Of a stretch of DNA of 64,000 nucleotides, positions 53,579-62,856 are shown piece after piece. The position numbers and the translations under genes were made by a program. Where the stretch lies: NCBI RefSeq assembly GCF_003330845.1, contig NZ_CP026121.1:6863501-6927500 (forward strand), given 5' to 3'. Below the pieces are notes generated by a model. It was not told the DNA's origin. It searched no databases and was given only the letters and a program-made list of their open reading frames with translations. This stretch comes from Streptomyces sp. Go-475 (GTDB lineage Bacteria > Actinomycetota > Actinomycetes > Streptomycetales > Streptomycetaceae). How positions within the stretch are numbered: position 1 is the first letter of the stretch; every line of letters begins with the position of its first letter.

Positions 53579-53988
53579 CGCGCGGGCAGCACCCACAGCA
53601 GCCCGGCCAGCAGCACGGCGATGACCGCGAAGGAGACCAGCGCCGCGGCACGCCAGCGCCGGTAGTCGGCGGCGGGGCGGGCCGCGGCCTCCACCGCCTG
53701 CCCGGCCGGATCCGGCAGGCCGCGCGGCCACGTCGGGTCGGCCAGGTCCCACAGCGCCAGCAGCCGCGCCTGGTCCGCCCCCGCCACCCGGCACAGCGCC
53801 TGCACCGCCCCTCGCGGCGGCTGCTTGGCCCCGCTGAGGTACCGCTGCCACGACGACTTGCTGTACGCCGTCCGCCGCGCCAGCTCGGCCAGGCTCAGAC
53901 CCGTGCGGTCCTTCAGCGCCCGCAGCTGCTCGACCAGGTGCCGCGCCTCCCTCGGCAGTACGTCCGGAAGCGGCCGCCAGCGTGTCAT
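53569..53988 (-). CDS. XRE-family regulator with C-terminal membrane anchor
   Basis: 139 residues. An HTH_31/XRE domain is at about 10-70 (LRALKDRTGLSLAELARRTA, YSKSSWQRYLSGAKQPPRGA), followed by a variable part and a single membrane helix (AAALVSFAVIAVLLAGLLWV, about 114-134). ATG at 53988 with GGGGGA upstream. Membrane-bound XRE proteins are common in Streptomyces; the target is unknown. Confidence 0.83.
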   Translation of the reverse strand: MTRWRPLPDVLPREARHLVEQLRALKDRTGLSLAELARRTAYSKSSWQRYLSGAKQPPRGAVQALCRVAGADQARLLALWDLADPTWPRGLPDPAGQAVEAAARPAADYRRWRAAALVSFAVIAVLLAGLLWVLPARSG

Positions 53989-54474
53989 GGTCGTCCCCCA
54001 ACTGCCCACCCCTGGGCCCCGCCCCGCCGCATCGTTCGACGCCGCCCCGCCCCGGCCAGTTCCCACCCCACCCGGGCGCACGACGCGCACCCGGAGCGCG
54101 AAACCAACGGCCAGCGCCGGGGGTTGGGGGCGGGGTGGGGTGGCGTGGGGTGCGCCCGGTGGGCGACGGACAGGTGTACGACGGCACCCCGGGGCGCGGG
54201 GCGCGGGGCACAGGGCGCGGGCGCAGGGGCGCTCGGCGACCGCGACCGCGGGCCGCACCAACGCGCTCTGCGTCGGAGCCACGCGCCCTGCGCCCGGGCG
54301 GCGGGCGGGGTTCGAGCGGAGGCGGGGCGCGGCCCCTACCGGCGGGCGGGCCCGACCGGCGCGTGGCCCCGCGGTGGCGCGCCGCGGGCGGCGCGAAGGC
54401 CCCGACCGGCGCGTGGGACGCCGACCGCGCGTGGCTCCGACCGGCCGGCGCGCGGCCCGACCCGCCCCCGGCCC
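53989..54474. other. Gene-free, extremely GC-rich spacer with short direct repeats
   Basis: This 486-bp stretch upstream of the XRE gene holds no frame with a ribosome site and normal family content. CCCGACCGGCGCGTGG occurs at 54351-54366 and again at 54401-54416 (50-bp period), with a shortened CCGACCGCGCGTGG at 54421-54434. Confidence 0.6.
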
Positions 54475-54897
54475 TCAGGCGGAGGCCGCCCCGGCGGGCC
54501 GTACCGCGATCGCGTCGACCTCGAACAGCATTCCGGGGAGGGCCAGCGCAGCGACTCCGCTCAGGGTCTGGGCCGGCAGGCGGTCTCCGAAGCGGGCGTG
54601 GAGGGCCTTGCCCAGGGTCTGCAGTTTGTCGAGGTCGTGGTCGACGATGAACGTGCCGAGGCGTACGACGTGCTCGTAGCCGAGACCGACCCCCTCCAGC
54701 GCCGACCGCAGCCGGTCGAAGGCGAGTTCCACCTGCGCGGCGAAGTCGCCCGGCACCGGCGTGCCCGTGGCGTCGGAGGCGTACTGGCCGCCGATGTAGA
54801 CGGTTTCGCCGGGGGCCGACACGGCGTGGCTGTAGCCGAACGGCGTGGGGTCGTGCAACGTGGCCGGGTTGGTGATCGTGCGCGGGTCGCGCGTCAT
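54475..54897 (-). CDS. RidA/YjgF family protein
   Basis: 140 residues. The family core is ETVYIGGQYASDATGTPVPG, DFAAQVELAFDRLRSALEGV and HVVRLGTFIVD. RidA proteins hydrolyse reactive enamine/imine intermediates, but many subfamilies lack the catalytic Arg; here an Arg is present in VVRLG, though its equivalence is uncertain. ATG at 54897 with GAAAGGA upstream. No functional link to neighbours is evident. Confidence 0.85.
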   Translation of the reverse strand: MTRDPRTITNPATLHDPTPFGYSHAVSAPGETVYIGGQYASDATGTPVPGDFAAQVELAFDRLRSALEGVGLGYEHVVRLGTFIVDHDLDKLQTLGKALHARFGDRLPAQTLSGVAALALPGMLFEVDAIAVRPAGAASA

Positions 54898-55002
54898 GAC
54901 CGGGCGGTCCTTTCACGGAGTACGGCCGCCGCCCCACCGGCGACGGCCCGGACATCCTTGCCAACTCCCCACGCCCGTACGCGCATTCCGCACGCCGCCC
55001 CG

Positions 55003-56259
55003 TCAGCGCACGCGCATGACGAACGCCTGCCGCTCGCCGAAGCCGTCCTCGCCCTGGAGGTCCAGCCGGTCGGCGTCGAAGGCCACGACTCGGCCGCGGG
55101 CGTCGAGGGTCGGATGGGCCGCGGGCCGCCGGTTCACCGTGCCGTCGGGGCGCGCGCTGACCAGATCCACCCGGCCGGTGCGCAGATCACGCAGGTACAC
55201 CACCTGGCGCGGAGGGTGATCGGCGCCCGATTCGAACGCGGCGAAGACGATCCGGCGGGCGTCCGCGCTCGGCCGGCCGCTGTGCGTGGCGGAGCCGGCC
55301 TTCGAGCCCTGGATGTGGAGCAGCGTGCCCCGCCGCACATCACGGACGAACACGTCCCCGGTGTCGCTGGTGCTCCCCTCGGGCCGCGTGAGGCACTTCC
55401 AGCGGAACGCGACATGCCGCCCGTCGGCGCTGATCACCGGGTCGCCGACCCAGTTCTCCGCCGGGTCCCCGGCGCAGTCGGCGTCCGCGCGCGTCCGCTC
55501 GCCCGTCCGCCGGTCCAGCACGTACACGCCCTCGTGCTCCTCGCCGGAATCGGTGCCCGTGTCCCACACGCCGTAGGCGACCCGGCTGCCGTCGTGGCTC
55601 AACGTGGGCAAGCCGAGGTCCTGTTCACCGCTGGGCAGCGGATGGCCGATCCAGGAACCCGTGTCGCGCCGCAGGTCCCGCACGTACACCCGGGAGCCCG
55701 CGCCCTGCTCGCCCGTCGGCCGGCCGGTGAAGGCCACGTACCGTCCGTTGCCGCTGAGGACCGGTGCCGACACCTTGCGCAGGGCGGGGTCGGTCCGCTC
55801 GTCGAACTGCTCGGTCCGGCCCGTCCGGCTGTCGAACACGAAGGCGGGGAGCTTCACGTCACGCGGCGGCCAGGTGTCGGGCGGCAGCGCCGCGAACGCC
55901 ACCCGGGTGCCGTCGGCGCTGATCGACGGCGTCCCGAACGCCACCCCTTCGCCCTGGCCGCCGGGAACGTCGCTGACCCAGCGGAGCTCCCCGGTCCGCA
56001 GGTCCTTCACATAGACGTCGGCGGTGCTGTCGGTGTCCCCGGGCGCCAGATTCGTGGCCCACGACAGGAACGCCACATGCCTGCCGCCGGCGCTGACCAC
56101 GGGGTACGCCGAATGGCCGTTCCCCTTCACGCCGTCGGCCGTGACGTCGACGAACTCCAGCCCCGGTCTCGGCTCGGCCGCCCCGGCGGGCACGGCACCC
56201 GCCGCCGCGCACACCGATGCCACCACGGCGGCGACGGCCGCCCGTAACGCACAACGCAT
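55003..56259 (-). CDS. Secreted beta-propeller (TolB/PD40-like) protein
   Basis: 418 residues. Signal peptide (RCALRAAVAAVVASVCAAAG, cleavage after AGAA). The body has repeated blades with the PD40 pattern: YPVVSAGGRHVAFLS, PSISADGTRVAFAA, PVLSGNGRYVAFTG, PTLSHDGSRVAYGV, PVISADGRHVAFRW, GRPSADARRIVFAA, each followed by VYVxDLRTG-type strands. Likely an extracellular binding scaffold. ATG at 56259 with GGGGGGAAGA upstream. Confidence 0.85.
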   Translation of the reverse strand: MRCALRAAVAAVVASVCAAAGAVPAGAAEPRPGLEFVDVTADGVKGNGHSAYPVVSAGGRHVAFLSWATNLAPGDTDSTADVYVKDLRTGELRWVSDVPGGQGEGVAFGTPSISADGTRVAFAALPPDTWPPRDVKLPAFVFDSRTGRTEQFDERTDPALRKVSAPVLSGNGRYVAFTGRPTGEQGAGSRVYVRDLRRDTGSWIGHPLPSGEQDLGLPTLSHDGSRVAYGVWDTGTDSGEEHEGVYVLDRRTGERTRADADCAGDPAENWVGDPVISADGRHVAFRWKCLTRPEGSTSDTGDVFVRDVRRGTLLHIQGSKAGSATHSGRPSADARRIVFAAFESGADHPPRQVVYLRDLRTGRVDLVSARPDGTVNRRPAAHPTLDARGRVVAFDADRLDLQGEDGFGERQAFVMRVR

Positions 56260-56407
56260 TCTTCCCCCCGGTCGAATGTCCCCCGCCCCTGCGGCAAGGG
56301 GCCCGCACCCATGCAACGGTCCTGTCCGGCCGGGGTCAATGGGCCCATCGCCGTACAACCCGGACGCGCGATCGACCGTCCGCGCCCGCGCGGGCCCCGG
56401 CCGCGGG

Positions 56408-57451
56408 CTACGAGCGCGGCGCCGCCGTACTCGCCCGTTCCACCAGCCGCGTCGACAACTCCGTCCGCGTGCTCTCCGGGTGGTGGCCGTCCATCATGCG
56501 CAGCAGCGACCGCAGGGCCGTCGCGGCCATCTCCGACAGCGGCTGGCGGACGGTGGTCAGGGCGGGGGAGGCCCAGCGGGCCTCGGGCAGGTCGTCGAAG
56601 CCCACCACACTCACGTCGTCCGGGACCCGCAACCCCCGCTCGGCCAGGGCGTGGTACACCCCCAGCGCCATCCGGTCCGAGCAGACGAACACCGCCGTCG
56701 GCGGCTCGGGCAGGTCGAGGAGCTCCAGCATGCGGCGGTGGGCCAGGCTCTCGTCGAAGCCGGCGTGCCGGACGTACTCGGTGCGGTGCCGGATCCCAGC
56801 GGACGCGAGCGCCGAGCGGTACCCGGCGACCCGCGCGCTGCTGCACATCGTGCGCCGCGGACCGGCGATGACGGCGACGCGCTCATGGCCCAGGGACAGC
56901 AGATGCTCGGTGGCCGTCAGACCGCCCTGCCAGTTCGCCGCGCCCACCGACGCCACCCCCTCCGGCGGCTCCTGCACGGGGTCGATCATCACGAACGGGA
57001 TGCGGTGCTGCTCCAGCCAGGCGTACTGCGACTCGCTCAGCTCGGCCAGGTTGAACAGCACCCCGGAGGACCCCCGCGCGACCAGCTTGTCCAGCCAGCC
57101 GCGCTCCGGGCGCCCCACCCGGGAGCGGGTCAGCGCCGCCGACACCACGACCTCCAGCCCCGCGTCGTGCGCCGCCTCCTCCACCCCGTGCAGCACCGCA
57201 CCCGACCAGGAGCTCTCCAGCGAGTGCACGACCAGGTCCACCAGCCGGGGCGCCTTGGCCGCGTCGAAGCGGGGTCTGCGGACGTAACCGAGCCGGTCGA
57301 GCGCCTCGGTGACCCGGCGGCGCGTCTCGGGCGCCACGTCCTCCCGGCCGTTGACCACCTTCGACGCGGTCGGCACCGACACCCCCGCCTCGCGGGCCAC
57401 GACCGCCAGCGTCGGACCGGCCGCCGCGCTCGCACTCGCCGTACGGACCAT
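56408..57451 (-). CDS. LacI-family regulator (GH43 locus)
   Basis: 347 residues. The DNA-binding HTH is at the N-terminus (LAVVAREAGVSVPTASKVVN) and the periplasmic-binding-like effector domain ends with VSVVGFDDLPEARWASPALT. ATG at 57451. It follows the GH43 gene on the same strand and is preceded by two GGAAGCGCT elements (57501-57509 and 57540-57548), which fit LacI-type operators and suggest autoregulation and control of the glycosidase/transport genes. Confidence 0.9.
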   Translation of the reverse strand: MVRTASASAAAGPTLAVVAREAGVSVPTASKVVNGREDVAPETRRRVTEALDRLGYVRRPRFDAAKAPRLVDLVVHSLESSWSGAVLHGVEEAAHDAGLEVVVSAALTRSRVGRPERGWLDKLVARGSSGVLFNLAELSESQYAWLEQHRIPFVMIDPVQEPPEGVASVGAANWQGGLTATEHLLSLGHERVAVIAGPRRTMCSSARVAGYRSALASAGIRHRTEYVRHAGFDESLAHRRMLELLDLPEPPTAVFVCSDRMALGVYHALAERGLRVPDDVSVVGFDDLPEARWASPALTTVRQPLSEMAATALRSLLRMMDGHHPESTRTELSTRLVERASTAAPRS

Positions 57452-57500
57452 CGGGAACCCACCTCTCCGGCCCGCCCGAGGGCCGTGGAAAGTTTCGACC

Positions 57501-57548
57501 AGCGCTTCCCGCGGCGGCGCGAAGCCCGACCCGACAGAAAGCGCTTCC
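57501..57548. promoter_or_regulatory. Paired LacI-type operators upstream of the lacI-like gene
   Basis: AGCGCTTCC occurs at 57501-57509 and 57540-57548, 39 bp apart; the second lies within GAAAGCGCTTCC (57537-57548), a near-palindrome typical of LacI-family sites. Nearby TTTCGAAA (57616-57623) and GGAAAGTTTCG (57487-57497) are further candidates. Confidence 0.55.
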
Positions 57549-57636
57549 TACTGTAGGTGGGGCGCAGGACGGCGGGAAGACGAATGAATTCACGGGTTCA
57601 CGCCGGTCAAAACTTTCGAAACCCCGAACAACGGGC

Positions 57637-59238
57637 TCAGTCGGGGGTGCAGGTCAGCCGAAATCCCGTGAAGTCCGCCGTGAACGCCGCGTCGACGAGG
57701 TCCCGGGCGTGGATGCCCGCCAGGGCGCCGGTGAACCGCAGCCGGGAGCCGTGGTCGTCGGACAGCCGGCTGAAGTCCAGCGCCGGACCGACGGCGGTGC
57801 GTGCCCCGTCGCGTACGTACCAGAACCGGGCGTCGGCGCCCTCGACCGTCACCCCCAGCGTCACCGGCGCGTCCGCCGCCACGTCCACGACCGCCACCTG
57901 CCGCGGGCCCCCCTCGTCCCGCTCCACGAGACTGAGCACCGTACGGCCGCCCCCGCCCGCTCCGCCCCGCCACTGCTGGCCGCGCTGCGGCTCCCCCCAG
58001 GGCTCCGCCCACGTCAGGTCCAGGCTCAGATACGCCTCGGGGTTGTACCAGAGCACCAGCCCGGCGGCCTGCGTGAAGGTGACCGGCCGCGCCTCGACGG
58101 TCACTTCGGCCTCCGCGCGGTGCTCGGTGACGCGCTGGGCCAGCAGGCTCGCCGCCCAGCGGGACTCCGGCCCGTGCCGGCCGCGCAGCCGGATCCAGCC
58201 GGGGCGGACCGCCGCGTCGGCCCAGGACGGGTCCGGCGGCTCGCGCAGGGTGCTCCACGGCCAGGTCAGCTCCGCCGGCGGCCCGGCGGGCGGCAGGGGG
58301 TGCCCACTCGTCGGCACGTCGACCTCGACGGCCGGATGCCAGCCTCCGTGCCGCAGCCGGGGCCAGCCGTCCGCGTCCCAGGTCACGGCCTGGATCGCGG
58401 TCTCCCGGCCGAGGGTGCAGCGGCGGCCCCGCGGGGTGTGCAGCGGACGGGCCGTCAGATGAGCCAGCAGACACTGCCCGTCCGGCGTCTCGACCAGCTC
58501 GCCGTGCCCGGCCTTCTGCAGCGGCACGCCCGGGTCGTCCCGGGTCGTCAGCAGGGGCAGCTCGTCGAGTTCGTACGTCCCGGTCAGCTCCTTGGCGCGG
58601 GCCACCCGCACCCCGTGCTCCCAGCCCGTGCCGCCCTCCGCGAGCACCAGGTAGTACCAGCCGTCGCGCCGCAGCAGCTTCGGCCCCTCGACCAGCCGGT
58701 CGTGCTGGAGCAGCAGGTGCGTTTCCCCCACGGTCTCCAGCGTCTCCCGGTCCAGCTCGGTGAGGACGATCCCGGCGAACCGCGCACCGCCCGGCCGGTG
58801 GTCGTTCTGCAGGTTCAGCAGCCACAGCCGGCCGTCCTCGTGGAACAGGGCCGGGTCGAAACCGTGGCTCGCGACCCGGCGCGGCGCGCTCCACTCGCCG
58901 CCGATGGCGCCGGCCGTCGAGACGTACGTGTCCAGGTCGAAGTAGGGCGTGCCGACCGAGCGCACGACGGTGTACGTCACCCAGAACCGCTCCCCGTCCC
59001 AGCTCAGCGACGGCGCCCAGACACCGCCCGAATCGGGCACCCCGGCCAGCGAGTTCCCGGGGACGGCCCCCTGGACGTGCCCCGCGTACTCCCAGTGGAC
59101 CAGGTCGCGGGAGCGGTGCAGCGGGATCGTCGGGAACCACTCGAAGGAACTGGTCGCCACGTAGTACCAGTCGCCGACCCGGATCAGGGAAGGGTCGGGG
59201 GCGAAGCCGCGGAGGACGGGGTTGCGCAGGACGGTCAC
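57637..59238 (-). CDS. Glycoside hydrolase family 43 (beta-xylosidase/arabinofuranosidase type)
   Basis: 533 residues. The five-bladed propeller starts LRGFAPDPSLIRVGDWYYVA (catalytic base Asp in PDPS), continues with FDPALFHEDGRLWLL and the general acid Glu in LVEGPKLL, and is followed by a beta-sandwich (residues about 330-530) typical of GH43 beta-xylosidases. There is no signal peptide, so it acts inside the cell on imported oligosaccharides, as expected next to an ABC importer. GTG at 59238 with GGGAG upstream; an extension to 59292 is possible. Confidence 0.9.
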   Translation of the reverse strand: MTVLRNPVLRGFAPDPSLIRVGDWYYVATSSFEWFPTIPLHRSRDLVHWEYAGHVQGAVPGNSLAGVPDSGGVWAPSLSWDGERFWVTYTVVRSVGTPYFDLDTYVSTAGAIGGEWSAPRRVASHGFDPALFHEDGRLWLLNLQNDHRPGGARFAGIVLTELDRETLETVGETHLLLQHDRLVEGPKLLRRDGWYYLVLAEGGTGWEHGVRVARAKELTGTYELDELPLLTTRDDPGVPLQKAGHGELVETPDGQCLLAHLTARPLHTPRGRRCTLGRETAIQAVTWDADGWPRLRHGGWHPAVEVDVPTSGHPLPPAGPPAELTWPWSTLREPPDPSWADAAVRPGWIRLRGRHGPESRWAASLLAQRVTEHRAEAEVTVEARPVTFTQAAGLVLWYNPEAYLSLDLTWAEPWGEPQRGQQWRGGAGGGGRTVLSLVERDEGGPRQVAVVDVAADAPVTLGVTVEGADARFWYVRDGARTAVGPALDFSRLSDDHGSRLRFTGALAGIHARDLVDAAFTADFTGFRLTCTPD

Positions 59239-59328
59239 GCGGGGACTCCCGGGGAGGTGGGCGCCCTGGGGGCCGCGGGGGGTCAGGAGCACCCGCGGCC
59301 CCCAGGAGTCAGGGAAGGGCGAGGAGGA

Positions 59329-60243
59329 TCACTTGAGGGCGCCGAGCGTCACACCGGTCCGCCAGTAGCGGCGCATCGCGACCATCATGATCGCCATCGG
59401 CACGATGGACAGCAGCGCACCGGTCAGCACCAGGCCCGTCAGGTCGATGCCGGACTCCAGGCGGGTGCCGGTCCAGTTGTACAGGCCCAGGTTGAGCGTC
59501 CAGTTCTCCTTGCCGCGCAGCACGGTCAGCGGCAGGAAGAAGGCGTTCCAGGTGTTCACGAACGCCAGCAGGAACACCGTCGCGCCGCCCGTCGTCATCA
59601 TCCGCAGCACGATGCTGAAGAAGATCCGCAGCTCACCGGCGCCGTCGATCCGGGCCGCCTCCAGCAGCTCGTAGGGGATCGTCGCCTCGGTGTACACCTT
59701 GGCCAGGTACACGCTGAACGGGTTGATCAGGCAGGGGATCAGCATCGCCCACGGGGTGTCGACCATGCCGAGCGCGGAGAACAGCAGGTACAGCGGCAGC
59801 GTGAGCAGCGCGATCGGGATGAGGAACGAGCCGACGACACACGCGAAGATGACGTTCCGGCCGGGGAAGTCGAAGCGGGCCAGGCCGTAACCGGTTGCGA
59901 GCGCGATCAGCGTGCCGCCCAGCGAGCCGACGCCCGCGTACAGGAACGAGTTGGCCGTCCACCGCAGGAAGACGCCGTCCTGGTAGGTGAAGACCTGCTC
60001 CAGGTTGTCCCACAGGTGCCAGCCGGAGAACCACAGGCCGTTGCTCTGGTACAGCGCCGTGCGGTCCTTGGTGGCGGCGACGATCAGCCACCACACCGGG
60101 AACAGGCTGTAGACGCTCGCCAGGACCAGCCCGACCAGCAGGAAGCGCTGGCCGCCCCGCCGGCGGGAGGCCGCGTCCGGGCGGGTCAGGCGCCGGACGC
60201 TGCGGACGGGGGGCCGCTCGGTGGTGTGCTCGGTCAGCACCAT
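59329..60243 (-). CDS. Sugar ABC transporter permease (MalG type)
   Basis: 304 residues with about six membrane helices and the EAA loop EAARIDGAGELRIFFSIVLR near residue 195. A hydrophilic N-terminus of about 32 residues precedes the first helix. The ATG at 60243 overlaps the stop of the partner permease by one base. CUT1-type oligosaccharide importer; no ATPase gene is present, so a shared MsiK-like ATPase is likely. Confidence 0.92.
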   Translation of the reverse strand: MVLTEHTTERPPVRSVRRLTRPDAASRRRGGQRFLLVGLVLASVYSLFPVWWLIVAATKDRTALYQSNGLWFSGWHLWDNLEQVFTYQDGVFLRWTANSFLYAGVGSLGGTLIALATGYGLARFDFPGRNVIFACVVGSFLIPIALLTLPLYLLFSALGMVDTPWAMLIPCLINPFSVYLAKVYTEATIPYELLEAARIDGAGELRIFFSIVLRMMTTGGATVFLLAFVNTWNAFFLPLTVLRGKENWTLNLGLYNWTGTRLESGIDLTGLVLTGALLSIVPMAIMMVAMRRYWRTGVTLGALK

Positions 60244-61127
60244 CAGTCGGCCTCCTTCGAGGTGAGCCGGTAGAAGAGGAAGGAGGCCACGCCGAGGATC
60301 AACGCCAGCAGCACGGACAGGGCGGCCGCGTAGTTGTAGTTGCCCGCGTTGAACGCCTGGTTGTAGATGATCATGATCGGGGTGAAGCTGTCGCTGACCG
60401 TCTGCGGGGTGATGTTCCGGAACAGCGCCGGCTCGTTGAAGATCTGCAGCATCTGGATGATCGACAGCAGCCCCGTCAGCACCAGCGCCCCGCGCACGTA
60501 CGGGATCTTGATGCTGCGCGCGATCCGCAGCTCCGAGGCGCCGTCCAGCCGGGCCGCCTCGAACAGCTCGCGGGGCACGCCCTGCAGCGCCGAGTAGATG
60601 ATCACCATGTTGTAGCCGATGCCGTGCCAGGTCAGCAGGTTGCCGATGGACGGCCACACCATCGACGGCGCGAAGAAGTTCCAGTCGAAGCCGAACGCCT
60701 TGCCGATCGGGGTGAGCGGGCCGACGTCCGGGCTGTAGAGGTTCACCCACACGATCGCCGCGACCACGCCCGGGATCATGTACGGCACCAGCAGCAGGAT
60801 CCGGAACCGGCTCGCCACCCTGGAGGCGACCGCGTCCAGGAACAGCGCCAGCAGCAGGCTGATCAGCAGCATGAACGGGATCTGCACACAGGCGAAGAGC
60901 ACTACCCGCAGGATGGAGTTCATGAACGCCGAGTCGGTCAGCCCCTGGGTGTAGTTGTCGAGCCCGACGAACTCCGTCGTCGCGCCGCCGAGCCCCAGCC
61001 CGGACTGCTTCTCCGTGTACAGCGACTCGTAGACGGCGTAACCGATGGGCAGCAGGTAGAGAAAGGCGAAGCCGAGCTGGAAGGGCACCGTGAACGCGGC
61101 ACCCTTCCAGCGTATGGAGCGAATCAT
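60243..61127 (-). CDS. Sugar ABC transporter permease (MalF type)
   Basis: 294 residues, six predicted helices, EAA loop FEAARLDGASELRIARSIKI near residue 190. ATG at 61127, 8 nt after the binding-protein stop, and one-base overlap with the next permease. Together with 61136-62473 and 59329-60243 it forms a CUT1 importer probably for xylan- or arabinan-derived oligosaccharides, judged from the GH43 gene. Confidence 0.92.
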   Translation of the reverse strand: MIRSIRWKGAAFTVPFQLGFAFLYLLPIGYAVYESLYTEKQSGLGLGGATTEFVGLDNYTQGLTDSAFMNSILRVVLFACVQIPFMLLISLLLALFLDAVASRVASRFRILLLVPYMIPGVVAAIVWVNLYSPDVGPLTPIGKAFGFDWNFFAPSMVWPSIGNLLTWHGIGYNMVIIYSALQGVPRELFEAARLDGASELRIARSIKIPYVRGALVLTGLLSIIQMLQIFNEPALFRNITPQTVSDSFTPIMIIYNQAFNAGNYNYAAALSVLLALILGVASFLFYRLTSKEAD

Positions 61128-61135
61128 CGAATGCC

Positions 61136-62473
61136 TCAGCCCTTGACGCTGATACCGCGGGACTTCAGGTCCTCGACCGTCCACTCCTGCATGTGCGCGA
61201 GCAGGTCGGTGACCTTCTGCTCCTTGCTGACGACCTTGGCCCAGCCCGCCTGCAACTCGGTGAACATCGCGGTCCAGTTGGGGCCGAAGGTCCAGTCGGT
61301 GGTGACGGTGCCCAGGCTGTCGGTCACGACCTTCTGCGCCGGCTCGTAGTTCTTGCCGAGCAGCTTCCGCGAGATCGACTCACCCACGTAGGAGTCGCTG
61401 TCCTTCAGCGCCGGCATCACACCGTTGCCGGTCTCCGGGCTCGCCATCGTCTTGACGGCGTCCTGGTTCGTCGACATCCACAGCGCCGCCCGGGCCGCCT
61501 GCTCCTGGTTCTTGCACTGCTTGGTCACCAGGGTCACGCTGCCGGTCAGATTGGTGCCGGCCGGCGTCTTGGCGGGCTCCCCCTTGTACGTCGGCCACGG
61601 GGCCAGCGCCCAGTCGCCGAAGGACGTGGTGAAGTTCTGCACCATGCCGGCCATCTGCCAGGTGGAGATCTGCCGGGTCGCGGTGGCACCGGTGTCGTAA
61701 CTGCGCTGCACGGCCGCGTAGTCGGCGAAGGACAGCTTGGCGTTCAGGTCGTTGTCGATGATCTCCTGGATCACCTTGGCGGCCTTCAGCGTGCCCTCGT
61801 CCTGGAAGTTCACCTTCCAGGCGTCGCCGTCGATCGAGTACCAGTGGGCCCCGGCCTGCATGGCGAGCACCTCCAGGGTGCTCGGGTCCTCACCGGCGTA
61901 GTTGGTGATCTTGATGCCGTGCTTCTTCAGCTCCTTGCCCGCGGCGATGAACTCGTCCCAGGTGGCCGGGGGCTTCAGGCCGTACTTCTGGAAGATGTCC
62001 GTGCGGTAGATCGTGAACTGGGGCGCCGAGCTGGTCGGAACGCCGTACATCCTGCCCTGCACCTGCGCGCTCGCCCAGGAGCCGGTGTTGAACTCGTCCT
62101 TCTCGCCCTCCACGTACTGCGTGATGTCGGCGAGCGCGCCCTGCGAGACCCAGCTGGTGACGTACTCGGCGGTGTTCTGCACCAGGCAGGGGGCGTTGCC
62201 GGCCTTCACCGCGTTGGTCAGCTGCTTCTGCATGGTCAGCTGGTCGGTGACCTTGGTGTACTTCAGCTGGATGTCCTTGTGCGAGGCGTTGAACGCCTTG
62301 ACGACCGCCTCCTGGCCGTTGGCCCAGCCCCAGAAGGGGAGGGTGACCGGACCCGCGTTCGCGGCGGCGTCGTCACCCGAGCCGGATCCGCCGCAGGCGG
62401 AGAGCAGACCTGTCAGCGCGATACCCGCGACAGCGGCGGAGGCGAACCTTCTCCGGGGGCTGGTGAAGTTCAT
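61136..62473 (-). CDS. Sugar-binding lipoprotein of the ABC importer
   Basis: 445 residues. The signal peptide ends in lipobox LLSAC-GG (Cys about 27). The mature protein has the solute-binding protein family 1 pattern: VTLPFWGWANGQEAVVKAFN, YGVPTSSAPQFTIYRTDIFQ, LKPPATWDEFIAAGKELKKH. ATG at 62473. First gene of the transport operon, preceded by a 383-bp regulatory region. Confidence 0.93.
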   Translation of the reverse strand: MNFTSPRRRFASAAVAGIALTGLLSACGGSGSGDDAAANAGPVTLPFWGWANGQEAVVKAFNASHKDIQLKYTKVTDQLTMQKQLTNAVKAGNAPCLVQNTAEYVTSWVSQGALADITQYVEGEKDEFNTGSWASAQVQGRMYGVPTSSAPQFTIYRTDIFQKYGLKPPATWDEFIAAGKELKKHGIKITNYAGEDPSTLEVLAMQAGAHWYSIDGDAWKVNFQDEGTLKAAKVIQEIIDNDLNAKLSFADYAAVQRSYDTGATATRQISTWQMAGMVQNFTTSFGDWALAPWPTYKGEPAKTPAGTNLTGSVTLVTKQCKNQEQAARAALWMSTNQDAVKTMASPETGNGVMPALKDSDSYVGESISRKLLGKNYEPAQKVVTDSLGTVTTDWTFGPNWTAMFTELQAGWAKVVSKEQKVTDLLAHMQEWTVEDLKSRGISVKG

Positions 62474-62856
62474 CTGACCATGATCCTTCGGAATAGGGCG
62501 TTCTCAGGACGAGAGGACGGCGACGGCTCGGTGGTGCCGGCCAGGAACGGCGGCCGGAAACCGTCGGCTCGCGGTTGCGGGGGGTTCGGCCAAGCGGAAG
62601 CAGAAGCTGTAGTAAGCGGTTGCTGGGACGGTAGGCGGGCCGCTCGCCTCTTAGCAAGAGGTGCGCAGCAATTTGTTACGGCGGATTGTCCGTCGGATTG
62701 GCGGCGAGGATGCGGCGGACACACGCACGAGCGGCCCCATACGCGCAGGTCAGCGCGGCTTCGGAGACGCCGGCCCGGGGCTCGGCGGGCGCGGCGACGA
62801 AACCCCGAACGGGCGGCAAAGACCTCGGAAAACGGTTACGTAACGACGGCTGCCCG
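62474..62856. promoter_or_regulatory. Promoter region of the sugar transport operon
   Basis: The 383 bp between the binding-protein gene and the downstream end of the second lacI-like gene holds AGTAAGCGGTTGCT (62611-62624) and ACGGTTACGTAACG (around 62832), both like LacI-family half-site pairs. I see no gene in it. It probably binds one or both LacI regulators of this locus. Confidence 0.5.

Noticed and set aside
53191..56247. 1018-codon plus-strand frame across the XRE, RidA and propeller genes
   Set aside because: It runs through a gene-free GC-rich spacer and antisense to three supported genes; composition is Arg/Gly/Pro-rich without motifs.
57709..60273. 854-codon plus-strand frame opposite GH43 and permease genes
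   Set aside because: Antisense shadow rich in Gln/Arg/Asp without any domain.
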